Positions 44,252 to 53,132 of a stretch of DNA of 64,000 nucleotides are shown one piece after another. Location of the stretch: positions 62,001 through 126,000 of the forward strand of contig NZ_JAJOMB010000023.1 of NCBI RefSeq assembly GCF_021129305.1, in the 5' to 3' direction. The position numbers were made by a program, and so were the translations under genes. How positions within the stretch are numbered: the first letter of the stretch is position 1; each line of letters starts with the position of its first letter. The DNA comes from Kineosporia babensis (lineage in GTDB: Bacteria; Actinomycetota; Actinomycetes; Actinomycetales; Kineosporiaceae). Under the pieces are notes generated by a model. The model was not told where the DNA came from, searched no databases, and saw only the letters and a program-made list of their open reading frames with translations.

Positions 44252-46582
44252 ATGCGTCGGCCTGCCCTGTTCCAGGCACTTCGGAAACAGCGGACGTTTG
44301 TCCTCGCCGCGGTCGCGGCGGTCACCACCGGCCTTCTGGTCGGCTCCAGCGCTCAGGCCGCCACCCAGGCGGACTGGGAGCCGAAGCCGGCCCCGATGAC
44401 CACGCCCTGGACCGACCAGGTCTCCGACACCCCGTTGCCGGAGTACCCGCGTCCCCAGTTGGCTCGTTCGCAGTGGCAGAACCTGAACGGCATCTGGGAT
44501 TTTCAGGTCACGCCCAGCACCCAGACCGCTCCCCCGCAGACGTACGCGGAGAAGATCCGGGTGCCGTTCGTGGCCGAATCCGCCCTCTCCGGCATCATGC
44601 GCACGGTCGACGGCGATGACAAGCTCTGGTACCGGCGTACTTTCACCGTTCCGGCGGGCTGGAAAGACCAGGTCCGGCTGAATTTCGACGCGGTCGACTA
44701 CCGCACCGACGTCTGGGTGAACGGGCAGAAGGCCGGTGCCACCCACGACGGTGGTTACGACGCCTTCTCGCACGACATCACCGGCCTGCTCAAGGCGGGC
44801 GAGAACACCGTCGTGGTGGGAGTCTGGGATCCGGGCCAGGCCGGGACGCAGGCGGTCGGCAAGCAGGAACCGCAGCCGGTCGAGCCGCAGACCGGGGGCG
44901 GGATCTTCTACACCTCGGCGTCCGGCATCTGGCAGACGGTCTGGCTGGAGCCGGTGGCCGAGAACCACGTCACCAAGCTCGATCTGGTGCCGGATCTGAA
45001 GTCGTCCACGCTCAAGGTCAGGGCAACCAGCACCAAACCGGGGACGTCGGTGGTCACCGTCTCCAGTCAGGGCAAGAAGGTGGTCAGCGCGAGTGCCGCG
45101 GCCGGGCAGCAGTTGTCGCTGAAGATCCCGAAACCCCGCCTGTGGACGCCCGACGACCCGTTCCTGTACGACGTCAAGGTCGAGTTGCGCCAGGGTCAGC
45201 GGACGGTGGACACGATCAGTTCGTACGCCGGGATGCGCTCGATCGCCGTGCAGCAGGTGGACGGCAAGCAGCGGATCGTGCTGAACGGCAAGTTCCTTTT
45301 CCAGTCCGGCACTCTGGACCAGGGCTACTGGCCGGACGGGATCTACACCGCGCCGACCGACGAGGCCCTGCGGTACGACCTGCAGCTGCTGAAGGACACC
45401 GGCTTCAACATGGTGCGCAAGCACATCAAGGTGGAGCCGCAGCGCTGGTTCTACCACGCCGACCGGCTGGGCCTGCTGGTCTGGCAGGACATGCCCTCGA
45501 TGCGGCCGGACTACCAGCCCGGTGCGGCGGCCAAGGCGCAGTGGGAGAAGGAGTTCCGGGCACTGGTCGACCAGCACCGCAGCTCGCCGTCGGTGGTGAT
45601 GTGGGTGGCCCAGAACGAGGGCTGGGGCCAGTACGAGCAGGCCCGGGTGGCCGACCTGGTCAAGGCCTACGACCCGACCCGGCTGGTGAACAACATGAGC
45701 GGGATCAACTGCTGCGGGGCGGTGGACGGCGGTAACGGCGACGTCATCGACTTCCACAACTACACCGGCCCGGGAGTGGCCCGGCCTTCGGACACCCGCG
45801 CCGCGGTGGTGGGCGAGTTCGGTGGCCTGGGGCTGAAAGTTCCCGGCCACGAGTGGTTCCCGAACGGTGGATTCAGCTACGAGGACCAGGGCACGGCGGC
45901 GAAGCTGAACCGGCGGCTGGTCGGGCTGTGGACGCAGATGACCACCTCGGGGGTGGCGGCCGGGCTTTCGGCGTCGGTCTACACCGAGACCACCGACGTG
46001 GAGAACGAGGTGAACGGCCTGGCCACCTACGACCGGCAGGTGGTCAAGGTGGACGTGCCCCGGCTGAAGCAGGCCAACGAGCGGCTGATCGCGGCGCCGA
46101 CCTCGAACCCGACGCCGGAGGTGGCGCTGGGCCGGCACTCGGTCCGGGCCACCACCGAGGGATTCGACGACCGGTACATCCGGCACCGGCAGGCGCTGGG
46201 CTACACCGAGGTGGTCACCGAGGCCAGCGAGGCGCTGCTGAAGAACGACGCCACCTGGAACATCGTGCCGGGTCTGGCCGACGCGTCGTGCTACTCGTTC
46301 GAGGCGGTCAACTACCCGGGGACGTATCTGCGGCACCAGGCCTACCGGGTCAAGCAGAACCCGGACGACGGCACCGCGCTGTTCGATGCGGACGCCACCT
46401 GGTGTGCGGAGGAGGGCGACGGCGGGATCAAGCTGACCGCCTGGAACTTCCCCGGCCAGTACCTACGGCACTACGACGCCGAGCTCTGGCTGGCCACCCC
46501 GGGCGGCAACAACGCCTGGGACAACGACACCTCGTACGACGCCGACACCACCTGGGCCGTGGAGGCGCCCTGGGCTCCCTGA
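44252..46582 (+). CDS. Secreted GH2-family glycoside hydrolase with AbfB/CBM42-like domain
   Basis: The 776-residue protein starts at ATG 44252 (AGGGAG upstream) with a signal peptide cleaved near SSAQA-ATQ at about residue 36. The GH2 layout is a jelly-roll sugar-binding domain, an Ig-like domain and a TIM barrel. The catalytic acid/base fits the Glu of VMWVAQNEGW, and the nucleophile fits the Glu of VVGEFGG. The last about 150 residues contain repeated YLRH/YIRH motifs (NYPGTYLRHQ, NFPGQYLRHY), typical of arabinofuranose-binding AbfB (CBM42) domains. It may be a beta-galactosidase or beta-glucuronidase acting on arabinogalactan-like polymers. The adjacent Leloir genes fit galactose release, but this is inference. 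Confidence 0.88.
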   Translation: MRRPALFQALRKQRTFVLAAVAAVTTGLLVGSSAQAATQADWEPKPAPMTTPWTDQVSDTPLPEYPRPQLARSQWQNLNGIWDFQVTPSTQTAPPQTYAEKIRVPFVAESALSGIMRTVDGDDKLWYRRTFTVPAGWKDQVRLNFDAVDYRTDVWVNGQKAGATHDGGYDAFSHDITGLLKAGENTVVVGVWDPGQAGTQAVGKQEPQPVEPQTGGGIFYTSASGIWQTVWLEPVAENHVTKLDLVPDLKSSTLKVRATSTKPGTSVVTVSSQGKKVVSASAAAGQQLSLKIPKPRLWTPDDPFLYDVKVELRQGQRTVDTISSYAGMRSIAVQQVDGKQRIVLNGKFLFQSGTLDQGYWPDGIYTAPTDEALRYDLQLLKDTGFNMVRKHIKVEPQRWFYHADRLGLLVWQDMPSMRPDYQPGAAAKAQWEKEFRALVDQHRSSPSVVMWVAQNEGWGQYEQARVADLVKAYDPTRLVNNMSGINCCGAVDGGNGDVIDFHNYTGPGVARPSDTRAAVVGEFGGLGLKVPGHEWFPNGGFSYEDQGTAAKLNRRLVGLWTQMTTSGVAAGLSASVYTETTDVENEVNGLATYDRQVVKVDVPRLKQANERLIAAPTSNPTPEVALGRHSVRATTEGFDDRYIRHRQALGYTEVVTEASEALLKNDATWNIVPGLADASCYSFEAVNYPGTYLRHQAYRVKQNPDDGTALFDADATWCAEEGDGGIKLTAWNFPGQYLRHYDAELWLATPGGNNAWDNDTSYDADTTWAVEAPWAP

Positions 46583-46591
46583 TGTAAGGAC

Positions 46592-46623
46592 GGCGGGGGT
46601 GGAGTTTGCGCTCCGCCCCCGCC
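46592..46623 (+). terminator. Hairpin terminator after the GH2 gene
   Basis: A 13-bp stem (arm GGCGGGGGTGGAG, one G-U pair) with the 6-nt loop TTTGCG starts 10 nt after the GH2 stop. It has no clear T-tract, as is common in high-GC actinobacteria. Confidence 0.6.
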
Positions 46624-46658
46624 GATCGGGTGCTGCTCGCCCCCGCCCACCACACCAG

Positions 46659-46871
46659 TCAGCGACCACGGACCAGCACCACCGAGCCGGCGCTGACCAG
46701 AAGCAGGCCCACCGCGCTCCAGGCCACGTCGACCCCTCCGCCCGGGCCCGCCGCGCGCCAGAAGGCTGCTGCCACGACCGCGGCGACCACTGCGCCGAAG
46801 ACCACCCGTAAGCAGAACCGGGCTCGATTCGCCCGACCATCCGACGAATTTCGGCTTAACTCCGACTGCAC
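46659..46871 (-). CDS. Small two-helix membrane protein, unknown
   Basis: A possible 70-residue protein starts at GTG 46871, preceded by GGGGGA with 6 nt spacing. It has a polar Arg-rich start (SRNSSDGRANRARFC), two hydrophobic helices at about 22-40 and 48-65, and ends LVRGR. It resembles many uncharacterised small actinobacterial membrane proteins. It lies on the opposite strand to its two neighbours, in an otherwise unexplained 465-bp gap. Support comes only from the ribosome binding site and the helix pattern. Confidence 0.45.
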   Translation of the reverse strand: MQSELSRNSSDGRANRARFCLRVVFGAVVAAVVAAAFWRAAGPGGGVDVAWSAVGLLLVSAGSVVLVRGR

Positions 46872-46990
46872 AGCGTGTCCCCCGATCGCAGTGCGTAGCT
46901 CAACGTGACGAAACCTATACCCAAAGCGCAAACTTGGCCACGACCCGTGGCGGAAAGCGCGGCAATCGGGACGGATGTGGCACGATCCGA

Positions 46991-47043
46991 GTCGTTCCAG
47001 CCACATCTTCCGGTTTTCACTTGTTGAGACGATTGGGAACGAC
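46991..47043. promoter_or_regulatory. Possible operator upstream of the cupin-HTH gene
   Basis: GTCGTTCC (46991-46998) and GGAACGAC (47036-47043) form an 8-bp inverted repeat spanning the region where the promoter of the gene starting at 47048 should lie. It may bind that regulator itself. The wide 37-nt spacer makes this tentative. Confidence 0.3.
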
Positions 47044-47047
47044 ACGC

Positions 47048-47707
47048 ATGGCGGACACGGGGGCACCCGCAACGGTCAGATCCATCTCGCCGGACACCGG
47101 CCCGCAACTGTCGGGTCCGGAGGTTCCGGTGAGCCGGCCGGCGAACAATTTCGAGGCCGAACGCACGATCCGGATGATGGGGGCCCGGGTCCGGCTGCTG
47201 CGCAAACAGCAGAACCTCACGCTGAAGTCACTGGCCGACCGCACCGGGGTCAGCGTCTCGATGCTCAGCATGGTCGAGCGCGGCCTGGCCAGCGCCTCGG
47301 TGGGCACCCTGGTCTCGGTATCGGCGGCGCTCGGCGTGCACATGTCCGACCTGTTCGGCACCAGCGAGGACGCCGACCGCTCCCCCGTCACCCGGCTGGA
47401 CGAGCAGATCACCGCCACCACCGGGGCCGGCGGCGTGCAGCGGATCGCCTACCGCGACCCGCGGGCCGGGGTGGAGATGGCGGTGCACCAGTACGTGCCG
47501 GGCGGAGCCAGCGGGGTGTCGGCCGAGCACTCCGAGGGCCGTGAGGTGGGCGTGCTGATCGCCGGCGAGCTCACCGTGGAACTGGACGGCGACGTGCACG
47601 TGCTGCAGCCCGGGGACTCGATCGCCTACCTCTCCTCGCGGCCGCACCGGATCGTCAACCGCAGCGAGGAACCGGCTCAGGCGCTCTGGCTCTCGCTCGA
47701 GGCCTGA
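47048..47707 (+). CDS. XRE-type transcriptional regulator with cupin sensor domain
   Basis: The 219-residue protein has a variable N-terminus (about 1-40) and a helix-turn-helix (about 43-98; ARVRLLRKQQNLTLKSLADRTGVSVSMLSMVERG). A C-terminal cupin_2 domain (about 130-215) includes SEGREVGVLIAGELTVELDG and LQPGDSIAYLSSRPHRIVN. Such HTH-cupin regulators sense small metabolites such as amino acids, polyamines or sugars. The target is unknown. The last 31 nt overlap the 3' end of the convergent ROK gene. Confidence 0.9.
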   Translation: MADTGAPATVRSISPDTGPQLSGPEVPVSRPANNFEAERTIRMMGARVRLLRKQQNLTLKSLADRTGVSVSMLSMVERGLASASVGTLVSVSAALGVHMSDLFGTSEDADRSPVTRLDEQITATTGAGGVQRIAYRDPRAGVEMAVHQYVPGGASGVSAEHSEGREVGVLIAGELTVELDGDVHVLQPGDSIAYLSSRPHRIVNRSEEPAQALWLSLEA

Positions 47708-48852
47708 GAAGCAGGCTGCAGCGGGGTGTACTCGGACCAGTCGAAGGCCCCGAGCGCGGCGCGCACGGCCCCCCGGCTGACCACCGAGTCGCCCAGCGCC
47801 GAGCGCCGGATCTCGGTGAACGGCGGGCCGAGATCCTTCAGCACGGCGCTCAGCCGCGGGGCCAGCAGATCACCCAGCGCGGTGTTCAGCGCCCCGCCGA
47901 GCACCACGTAGCGCGGGGCCAGGACCCAGGCCAGCGTGCTCACGCCGTGCCCGAGAATGCCCACCAGCCGCTCCACCTCGGCCAGCGCCCCGGGTTCACC
48001 GGCCCGGGCCGAGGCCAGGATCTGCTGGGCGGCGCGGGCCTGCTCGGGGGGCTGCAGCGAGCCCAGGCCGATCAGCGGTGAGGTGGTCAGCTCGTCGAAG
48101 CCCAGGGTCTTGGCCCAGAAGATCTCGCCCGCGGCGCCGTCCACCCCGCGGTACGGCTCGCCGTTGACCACGATGCTCATACCGTTGTAGCGGCCCTCGA
48201 GCATCAGCCACAGCACGTGGTCGGCGCCCGGGGTGGCCCCGCCGTCCCAGAGCTCCGCCCGCACCGCCAGTTTCGCGTTGTTCTCGACCAGTACCGGGCA
48301 GCTGAAGTCGCGGGCGATCTCCTCGCGCAGGCTGAAGCCGACCCAGCCGCGCATCGAGAGGCCGACGTCGACCGCTCCGGCGTCGTTCACGTTGCCGGGG
48401 GTGGCCACGCAGACCGCGCCGAGGTCCTCGGGCCGCAACCCGGCCTGTTCCAGCGCCCCGGCGACGGCCTGCCGGGTCCGGGCCAGGCGATCGTCCCGTT
48501 CGGCCTCGCTCAGGCCGTCGGCCACCTGCCGGATGATCTCGGTGCCGCGCAGGTCGGCCACGGTGGCGGTGCTGCGGTCGTGGGCGATGTCCACGGCCAG
48601 CACCGCCCCGGCCCCGGCCCGGAACTCGAACTGGCGGGCCGGCCGGCCGCGGCCGTTCTCACCGAGCTCGGGCGGGCGGGTCTGGATCCAGCCGTCGCGT
48701 TCCAGATCGATCAGGATCAACTCGACGGTGCGCCGGGACAGCCCGGTCGCCTTCGCCACCGCCGCCAGGGTCAGGGCCGGAGCCTGGTAGAGCACGGCAC
48801 GTACCGTCTCGGCGTTGGCGCGCCGCATCGCGCGCGGGTCGACCGCAACCAC
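47677..48852 (-). CDS. ROK-family transcriptional repressor
   Basis: The 391-residue protein combines an N-terminal winged helix (about 10-70; LTLAAVAKATGLSRRTVELILIDLERDGWI) with a ROK sugar-kinase-like domain, as in NagC/XylR. The ROK part starts VLAVDIAHDRSTATVADLRG near 88 and continues through the VENNAKLAVRAELWDGG and GRYNGMSIVVNGEPYRGVDGAAGE region. The usual Cys-rich zinc motif of active ROK kinases is not evident, in keeping with a regulator. GTG 48852 has AGG about 5 nt upstream. It is separated from the GH3/transport operon by a terminator but is the nearest candidate regulator for it. Confidence 0.85.
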   Translation of the reverse strand: MVAVDPRAMRRANAETVRAVLYQAPALTLAAVAKATGLSRRTVELILIDLERDGWIQTRPPELGENGRGRPARQFEFRAGAGAVLAVDIAHDRSTATVADLRGTEIIRQVADGLSEAERDDRLARTRQAVAGALEQAGLRPEDLGAVCVATPGNVNDAGAVDVGLSMRGWVGFSLREEIARDFSCPVLVENNAKLAVRAELWDGGATPGADHVLWLMLEGRYNGMSIVVNGEPYRGVDGAAGEIFWAKTLGFDELTTSPLIGLGSLQPPEQARAAQQILASARAGEPGALAEVERLVGILGHGVSTLAWVLAPRYVVLGGALNTALGDLLAPRLSAVLKDLGPPFTEIRRSALGDSVVSRGAVRAALGAFDWSEYTPLQPASQASSESQSA

Positions 48853-48889
48853 GAGACCTGCCCTTCTCCCGACACCAGCCACCAATTGT

Positions 48890-48924
48890 GGACGCTGTGG
48901 GCACCTGAGGTGCCCACAGCGTCC
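48890..48924. terminator. Bidirectional hairpin downstream of the GH3 gene
   Basis: A perfect 17-bp inverted repeat (arm GGACGCTGTGGGCACCT) around a single central base lies 4 nt after the GH3 stop and upstream of the ROK gene. It should end the transporter-GH3 transcript. Confidence 0.75.
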
Positions 48925-48928
48925 TTTG

Positions 48929-51364
48929 TCAGAACTCGGTCAGAGCGATACTGCCGCTGACCCCCGCCGCCGAGAGCGAGGTGCTGGCCACCAGCCGGAA
49001 GGCCCCCGGCTCGAACTGCCAGCCGCCGTCGTAGTGAGCCAGCGACCGGGTGGGCACCGCGATCTCGACGACCGCGGACGTCCCCGGTTCCAGCTCGATC
49101 GCCCGGAACCCGACCAGCCAGGTGACCGGCCGCTCCACCGACGACCCGGGCCGGGCGGCGTACAGCTGCACCACCTGCTTGCCGGCCCGCGCGCCGGTGT
49201 TCGCCACCCGGACCGACACGGTGAAGGTGCCGTCCTCGGCCGCCTGGACCTCGCGGGGAGCCTCCAGCGAGTCCAGTTGCCAGGTGGTGTAGCCCAGGCC
49301 GTGACCGAACGGGTAGGCGGGCTGCACGCCCTGCCGCAGCCAGTTGCGGTACCCGACGTGGATGCCCTCGGTGTACTCGACCGCGCCGTCGACCGGCTCG
49401 ATCCGGAAGATCGGCACGTCCTGCTCGTTGGCCGGCCAGGTGGTGGGCAGCCGCCCGCCCGGCTCGGCCGCCCCGGTGATCAGGTCACCGATCGCGTTGC
49501 CGAGTTCCTGACCGCCGAACCACACCTGCAGCACCGCGCCGACCTGCTCGGCCCAGGGCAGCAGCACCGGGGCTCCGGTGTTCACCACGGCCACCGTGCG
49601 CGGGTTGGCCGCCGCCAGCGCAGCCACCAGATCGTCCTGACGCCCGGGCAACGCCAGCGTGTCCCGCTCCGCCCCCTCGGCCTCCAGTTCCTTGTTGCTG
49701 CCGACCACCACGACCACCAGATCGGCGCCCCGGGCCGCGGCCACCGCGGACTCGATCAGCGCATCGTCGTCGATCTCGGGCGGGAGCAGACCGAAGGTGA
49801 TGCCGAGCGCGTTCTGGAGCCCGGCGTCCTTACGCGGTGGGGTGTGCACCAACCGCAGGGCCACCGCCTGGCCCTCGGTGACCGCCAGATTCACCGCGTG
49901 GGCCGGGGGTGCCAGCAGCGCGGCGCCCAGATCGGTCCCGACCGGCTTGATCACCGTGTCCAGTACCAGGTTTCTGTCGGCGTACAGCTCCACCCGGCCG
50001 ACCGTCGCGATGCCGAAGCGGACCTCGCCCGAGGTGTCCGGCGTCCACGAGGTGAGCAGTTCCAGGGTGGTGGTGCGCTCGATCGGGGCGTCGCCGCCGA
50101 ACCAGACCAGCTTGCTGGCCCGGCGCTCTTCCAGGTGGATCTCGTTGCCGTCGTTGAGGAAGGCCACGTGCACGCCGGGCTCCGAGGCGACCGGGTTGCG
50201 CAGCTGACTCACCGGCAGTGGATTAAGGCCGTTCTCGACCAGAACGCCCGGCAGGTATTCGATCTCGGCGCCGGGGAAGGCCGCCTGCACACCCTCGAGC
50301 GGCGTGACCACGCGCTTCGGCTCGACGCTGGCGCTGCCGCCGCCCTGAGTGCGCGGGAAGCGAGCGCTGTGGCCGACCACCACGATCTTCTTCGTCGCCG
50401 TGGGCTCGACCGGAAGCAGGTCCTGGTTCTCGAGCAGCACCGCACCGGCACTGGCCGCCGCCCGGGCGAAGGCTTCAGCATCCAGACCGGCCGAAGCCTT
50501 GGGAGTTTCGGCCGGGACTGATTCCAGCGCTCCGCAGCGGGCGGCCAGGTGCAGCAGCCGCAGGACCTTGCGGTCGATCGCCGCCAGCGGGATGTCGCCG
50601 GCCTCGACCGCCTTGACCAGCGCCTCTCCCCAGGGCCCGTCCGGCCCGGGCATGGCCAGATCCTGCGAGTAGCGCGCCGATTCGACGCTGCGCACCCCGG
50701 TCCAGTCGCCGATCAGCACCCCGTCGAAGCCCCACTCGTCGTTCAGCGGGCTCTCCAGCAGGTCGTTCTCGCTGGCGGTGGCGCCGTTGATCTGGTTGTA
50801 CGAGCTCATCACCAGCCAGGCCCGCGATTCCCGCACCGCCTTCTCGAAGGCCAGCAGGTACACCTCACGCAGCGCGCGCTCGTCCACCCGGACGTCCACG
50901 GTGTAGCGGTCGGTCTCGAAGTCGTTGCACAGGTAGTGCTTCGGCGTGGCGCCGATGCCCAGCTCCTGAATGCCGTCGACGTAGGCGGCCGCCAGTTCCG
51001 CGGTCAGGAAGGGGTCTTCGCTGAACGCCTCGAAATGCCTTCCGCCCAAGGGGGTGCGGTGCATGTTGATGGTCGGGCCGAGCACCACGTCCACCCCCTT
51101 GCGCTGCGCCTCGTCGGCCAGCACCTGGCCGTAGCGACGCGCGACATCTACGTCCCAGGACGCCGAGAGTGCGGTGGCCGAGGGCAGGTTCACCGAGGGG
51201 TCGCGCTCGTCCCAGGCCTGACCGCGCACCCCGGAAGGACCGTCGGAGAAGACGATCGACTTCAGCCCGATCTTCTCGATCGGCCGGGTCGACCAGAAGT
51301 CCTGCCCGGTCAGCAGGCTGACCTTCTCCTCGAGAGTGAGCTCGGCGAGCAGGTTGTGGTACAT
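48929..51364 (-). CDS. GH3-family beta-glycosidase with PA14-like insert
   Basis: The 811-residue cytoplasmic enzyme (no signal peptide) starts at ATG 51364 after AAAGG. The GH3 N-terminal domain includes SDGPSGVRG, TPKHYLCND, and the nucleophile Asp in FDGVLIGDW at about residue 230. The GH3 C-terminal domain carries a PA14-like insertion around the segment PDTSGEVRFGIATVGRVELYADR, and an Fn3-like domain ends the protein (VRVANTGARAGKQVVQLY). It is the last gene of the solute-binding protein/permease operon, so it should hydrolyse the imported beta-glucoside or related oligosaccharide inside the cell. Confidence 0.93.
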   Translation of the reverse strand: MYHNLLAELTLEEKVSLLTGQDFWSTRPIEKIGLKSIVFSDGPSGVRGQAWDERDPSVNLPSATALSASWDVDVARRYGQVLADEAQRKGVDVVLGPTINMHRTPLGGRHFEAFSEDPFLTAELAAAYVDGIQELGIGATPKHYLCNDFETDRYTVDVRVDERALREVYLLAFEKAVRESRAWLVMSSYNQINGATASENDLLESPLNDEWGFDGVLIGDWTGVRSVESARYSQDLAMPGPDGPWGEALVKAVEAGDIPLAAIDRKVLRLLHLAARCGALESVPAETPKASAGLDAEAFARAAASAGAVLLENQDLLPVEPTATKKIVVVGHSARFPRTQGGGSASVEPKRVVTPLEGVQAAFPGAEIEYLPGVLVENGLNPLPVSQLRNPVASEPGVHVAFLNDGNEIHLEERRASKLVWFGGDAPIERTTTLELLTSWTPDTSGEVRFGIATVGRVELYADRNLVLDTVIKPVGTDLGAALLAPPAHAVNLAVTEGQAVALRLVHTPPRKDAGLQNALGITFGLLPPEIDDDALIESAVAAARGADLVVVVVGSNKELEAEGAERDTLALPGRQDDLVAALAAANPRTVAVVNTGAPVLLPWAEQVGAVLQVWFGGQELGNAIGDLITGAAEPGGRLPTTWPANEQDVPIFRIEPVDGAVEYTEGIHVGYRNWLRQGVQPAYPFGHGLGYTTWQLDSLEAPREVQAAEDGTFTVSVRVANTGARAGKQVVQLYAARPGSSVERPVTWLVGFRAIELEPGTSAVVEIAVPTRSLAHYDGGWQFEPGAFRLVASTSLSAAGVSGSIALTEF

Positions 51365-51375
51365 GGTCGTGCCTT

Positions 51376-52188
51376 TCACTTGAGGCCCGTCGTGGCGACG
51401 CCCTGGATGAAGTAGCGCTGCAGGAAGAGGAACAGGCCGAGGATCGGCAGCACGATCAGCGTGGCGCCGGCCAGCAGCAGGCCGTAGTTGACGCTGTTGG
51501 CGCTGGCCGAGATCAGCGCGATCCCGACCGGCAGGGTGTACATGTCCTCGGTCTGCGCGGCCACCAGCGGCCAGAGGAACTCGTTCCAGGAGCTCAGGAA
51601 CTGCAGGATCGCCAGTGTGGCCAGGGCCGGCCCGCACAGCGGCAGGATCACCGTGAACAGGATCCGGAACTCGCCGGCGCCGTCCAGGCGGGCCGCCTCG
51701 ATCAGCTCGTCGGGGATCTGCGAGATGAACTGCCGCATGATGAACACACCCAGCGGGGTGGCCAGGAACGGCAGGATCAGCGCGCCGTAGGTGTTGATCA
51801 GGCCCATCTTGGTGACCAGCACGAACAGCGGGATGAAGGTGACCACGGTGGGAACCATCAGCATCGTCATCACGGTGCCGAACAGCAGCTTGCGGCCGGG
51901 GAACTCGAGCTTGGTCAGCGCGTAGGCCAGCATCGAGCAGAACACCAGGTTGCCCGCCACCACCGCGACGGCGACCAGCCCGCTGTTGAGGAAGTAGCCG
52001 GTGAAGTCGGTGCGGGTGAACAGGTCCCGGAAGTTCTCCAGGGTGGCGTTGTGCGGCAGGATGCTCGCCCCGCCGGCCAGGATCTCCTGCCGGGGCTTGA
52101 ACGCACCGCTGGCCATCCAGACGAACGGGAAGATCGTTGCCAGCAGCGCCGCGCTGAGCGGAACGTACAGGTACCAGCGAGCTCTCAT
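51376..52188 (-). CDS. Carbohydrate ABC transporter permease (MalG-like)
   Basis: The 270-residue inner-membrane subunit has six predicted helices and the EAA loop that contacts the ATPase (ELIEAARLDGAGEFRILFTVILP). ATG 52188 overlaps the upstream permease stop by one base (TGATG), indicating coupled translation. It pairs with the next permease for sugar import. No ATPase gene is present in the operon, so a shared MsiK-type ATPase encoded elsewhere is likely. Confidence 0.94.
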   Translation of the reverse strand: MRARWYLYVPLSAALLATIFPFVWMASGAFKPRQEILAGGASILPHNATLENFRDLFTRTDFTGYFLNSGLVAVAVVAGNLVFCSMLAYALTKLEFPGRKLLFGTVMTMLMVPTVVTFIPLFVLVTKMGLINTYGALILPFLATPLGVFIMRQFISQIPDELIEAARLDGAGEFRILFTVILPLCGPALATLAILQFLSSWNEFLWPLVAAQTEDMYTLPVGIALISASANSVNYGLLLAGATLIVLPILGLFLFLQRYFIQGVATTGLK

Positions 52189-53132
52189 CACTTCTCCCTC
52201 AGCAGCCGGAACTGCACCAGCGTGACCAGCCCGATCGCGATCGCCAGGACGTAACTGGCGGCCGAGGCGTAGCCGTAGTTGCCGAAGCCGAACTGGTCGT
52301 AGGTGAAGTAGGTGATCGACTTGGTACTGTCCAGCGGGCCGCCGCCGGTCATCACGAACGCCTCTTCGAAGAACTGGAAGTAGTAGACGCTGATCATCAC
52401 GCAGCCCAGCAGGATGGCCGGGCGCAGCAGCGGCAGGGTCAGCAGCCGGAAGCGCTGCCAGGCGTTCGCGCCGTCCACCCGGGCCGCCTCGAACACGTCC
52501 TGGGGCAGGCCCTGCAGGCCGGCCAGGAAGATGATCATCAGTGTGCCCATGTTGCGCCACATCGCCATCACGATCAGCGAGGGCATCGCGGTGCTGGTGT
52601 CGTGCAGCCAGTCCGGGCCGCTGATCCCGATCGTGCCCAGCGCGTGGTTGAGCAGGCCGTCCGGCTCCAGGATGTACTTCCAGACGATCCCGATCGCGAT
52701 GATGCTGGTGACCACCGGGGTGTAGAAGCCGACCCGGAAAACCGTGCGGAACCGGTTGATCCCGTTGTTCAGGGCCAGCGCGATCAGCAGGGCCACCGCC
52801 ACGGTCAGCGGCATCCCGACCCCGGCGAAGTACAGCGTGTTGCGGATCGCGATCAGGAACTTCTCGTCGCCGAAGAGGTCGAGGAAGTTGCCCGGGCCGA
52901 CGAACGCCACCGCCAGCGGGTTGCGCAGGTCGCGGGCGCGCATGTCGGTCATGCTGATCAGCAGCGAGGCGATCAGCGGGCCGACCATGAAGGCCAGGAA
53001 GAGCAGCGAGAACGGCAGGGCCAGGACCCAGGCCGCGATCGCCTGCTTGCGGCGCCAGGCCGGCTTGCGGTTGGGGCTGCCCCCGGCGGCCGGGTTCACG
53101 GCCGCCGGGGCGTGCTTGGTGGTGACGGTCAT
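52188..53132 (-). CDS. Carbohydrate ABC transporter permease (MalF-like)
   Basis: The 314-residue permease has a polar N-terminal tail (about 1-30), six helices and the EAA motif FEAARVDGANAWQRFRLLTLP at about 217-237. ATG 53132 overlaps the solute-binding protein stop by 4 nt. It forms the heterodimeric channel with the MalG-like subunit encoded immediately downstream. Confidence 0.94.
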   Translation of the reverse strand: MTVTTKHAPAAVNPAAGGSPNRKPAWRRKQAIAAWVLALPFSLLFLAFMVGPLIASLLISMTDMRARDLRNPLAVAFVGPGNFLDLFGDEKFLIAIRNTLYFAGVGMPLTVAVALLIALALNNGINRFRTVFRVGFYTPVVTSIIAIGIVWKYILEPDGLLNHALGTIGISGPDWLHDTSTAMPSLIVMAMWRNMGTLMIIFLAGLQGLPQDVFEAARVDGANAWQRFRLLTLPLLRPAILLGCVMISVYYFQFFEEAFVMTGGGPLDSTKSITYFTYDQFGFGNYGYASAASYVLAIAIGLVTLVQFRLLREK

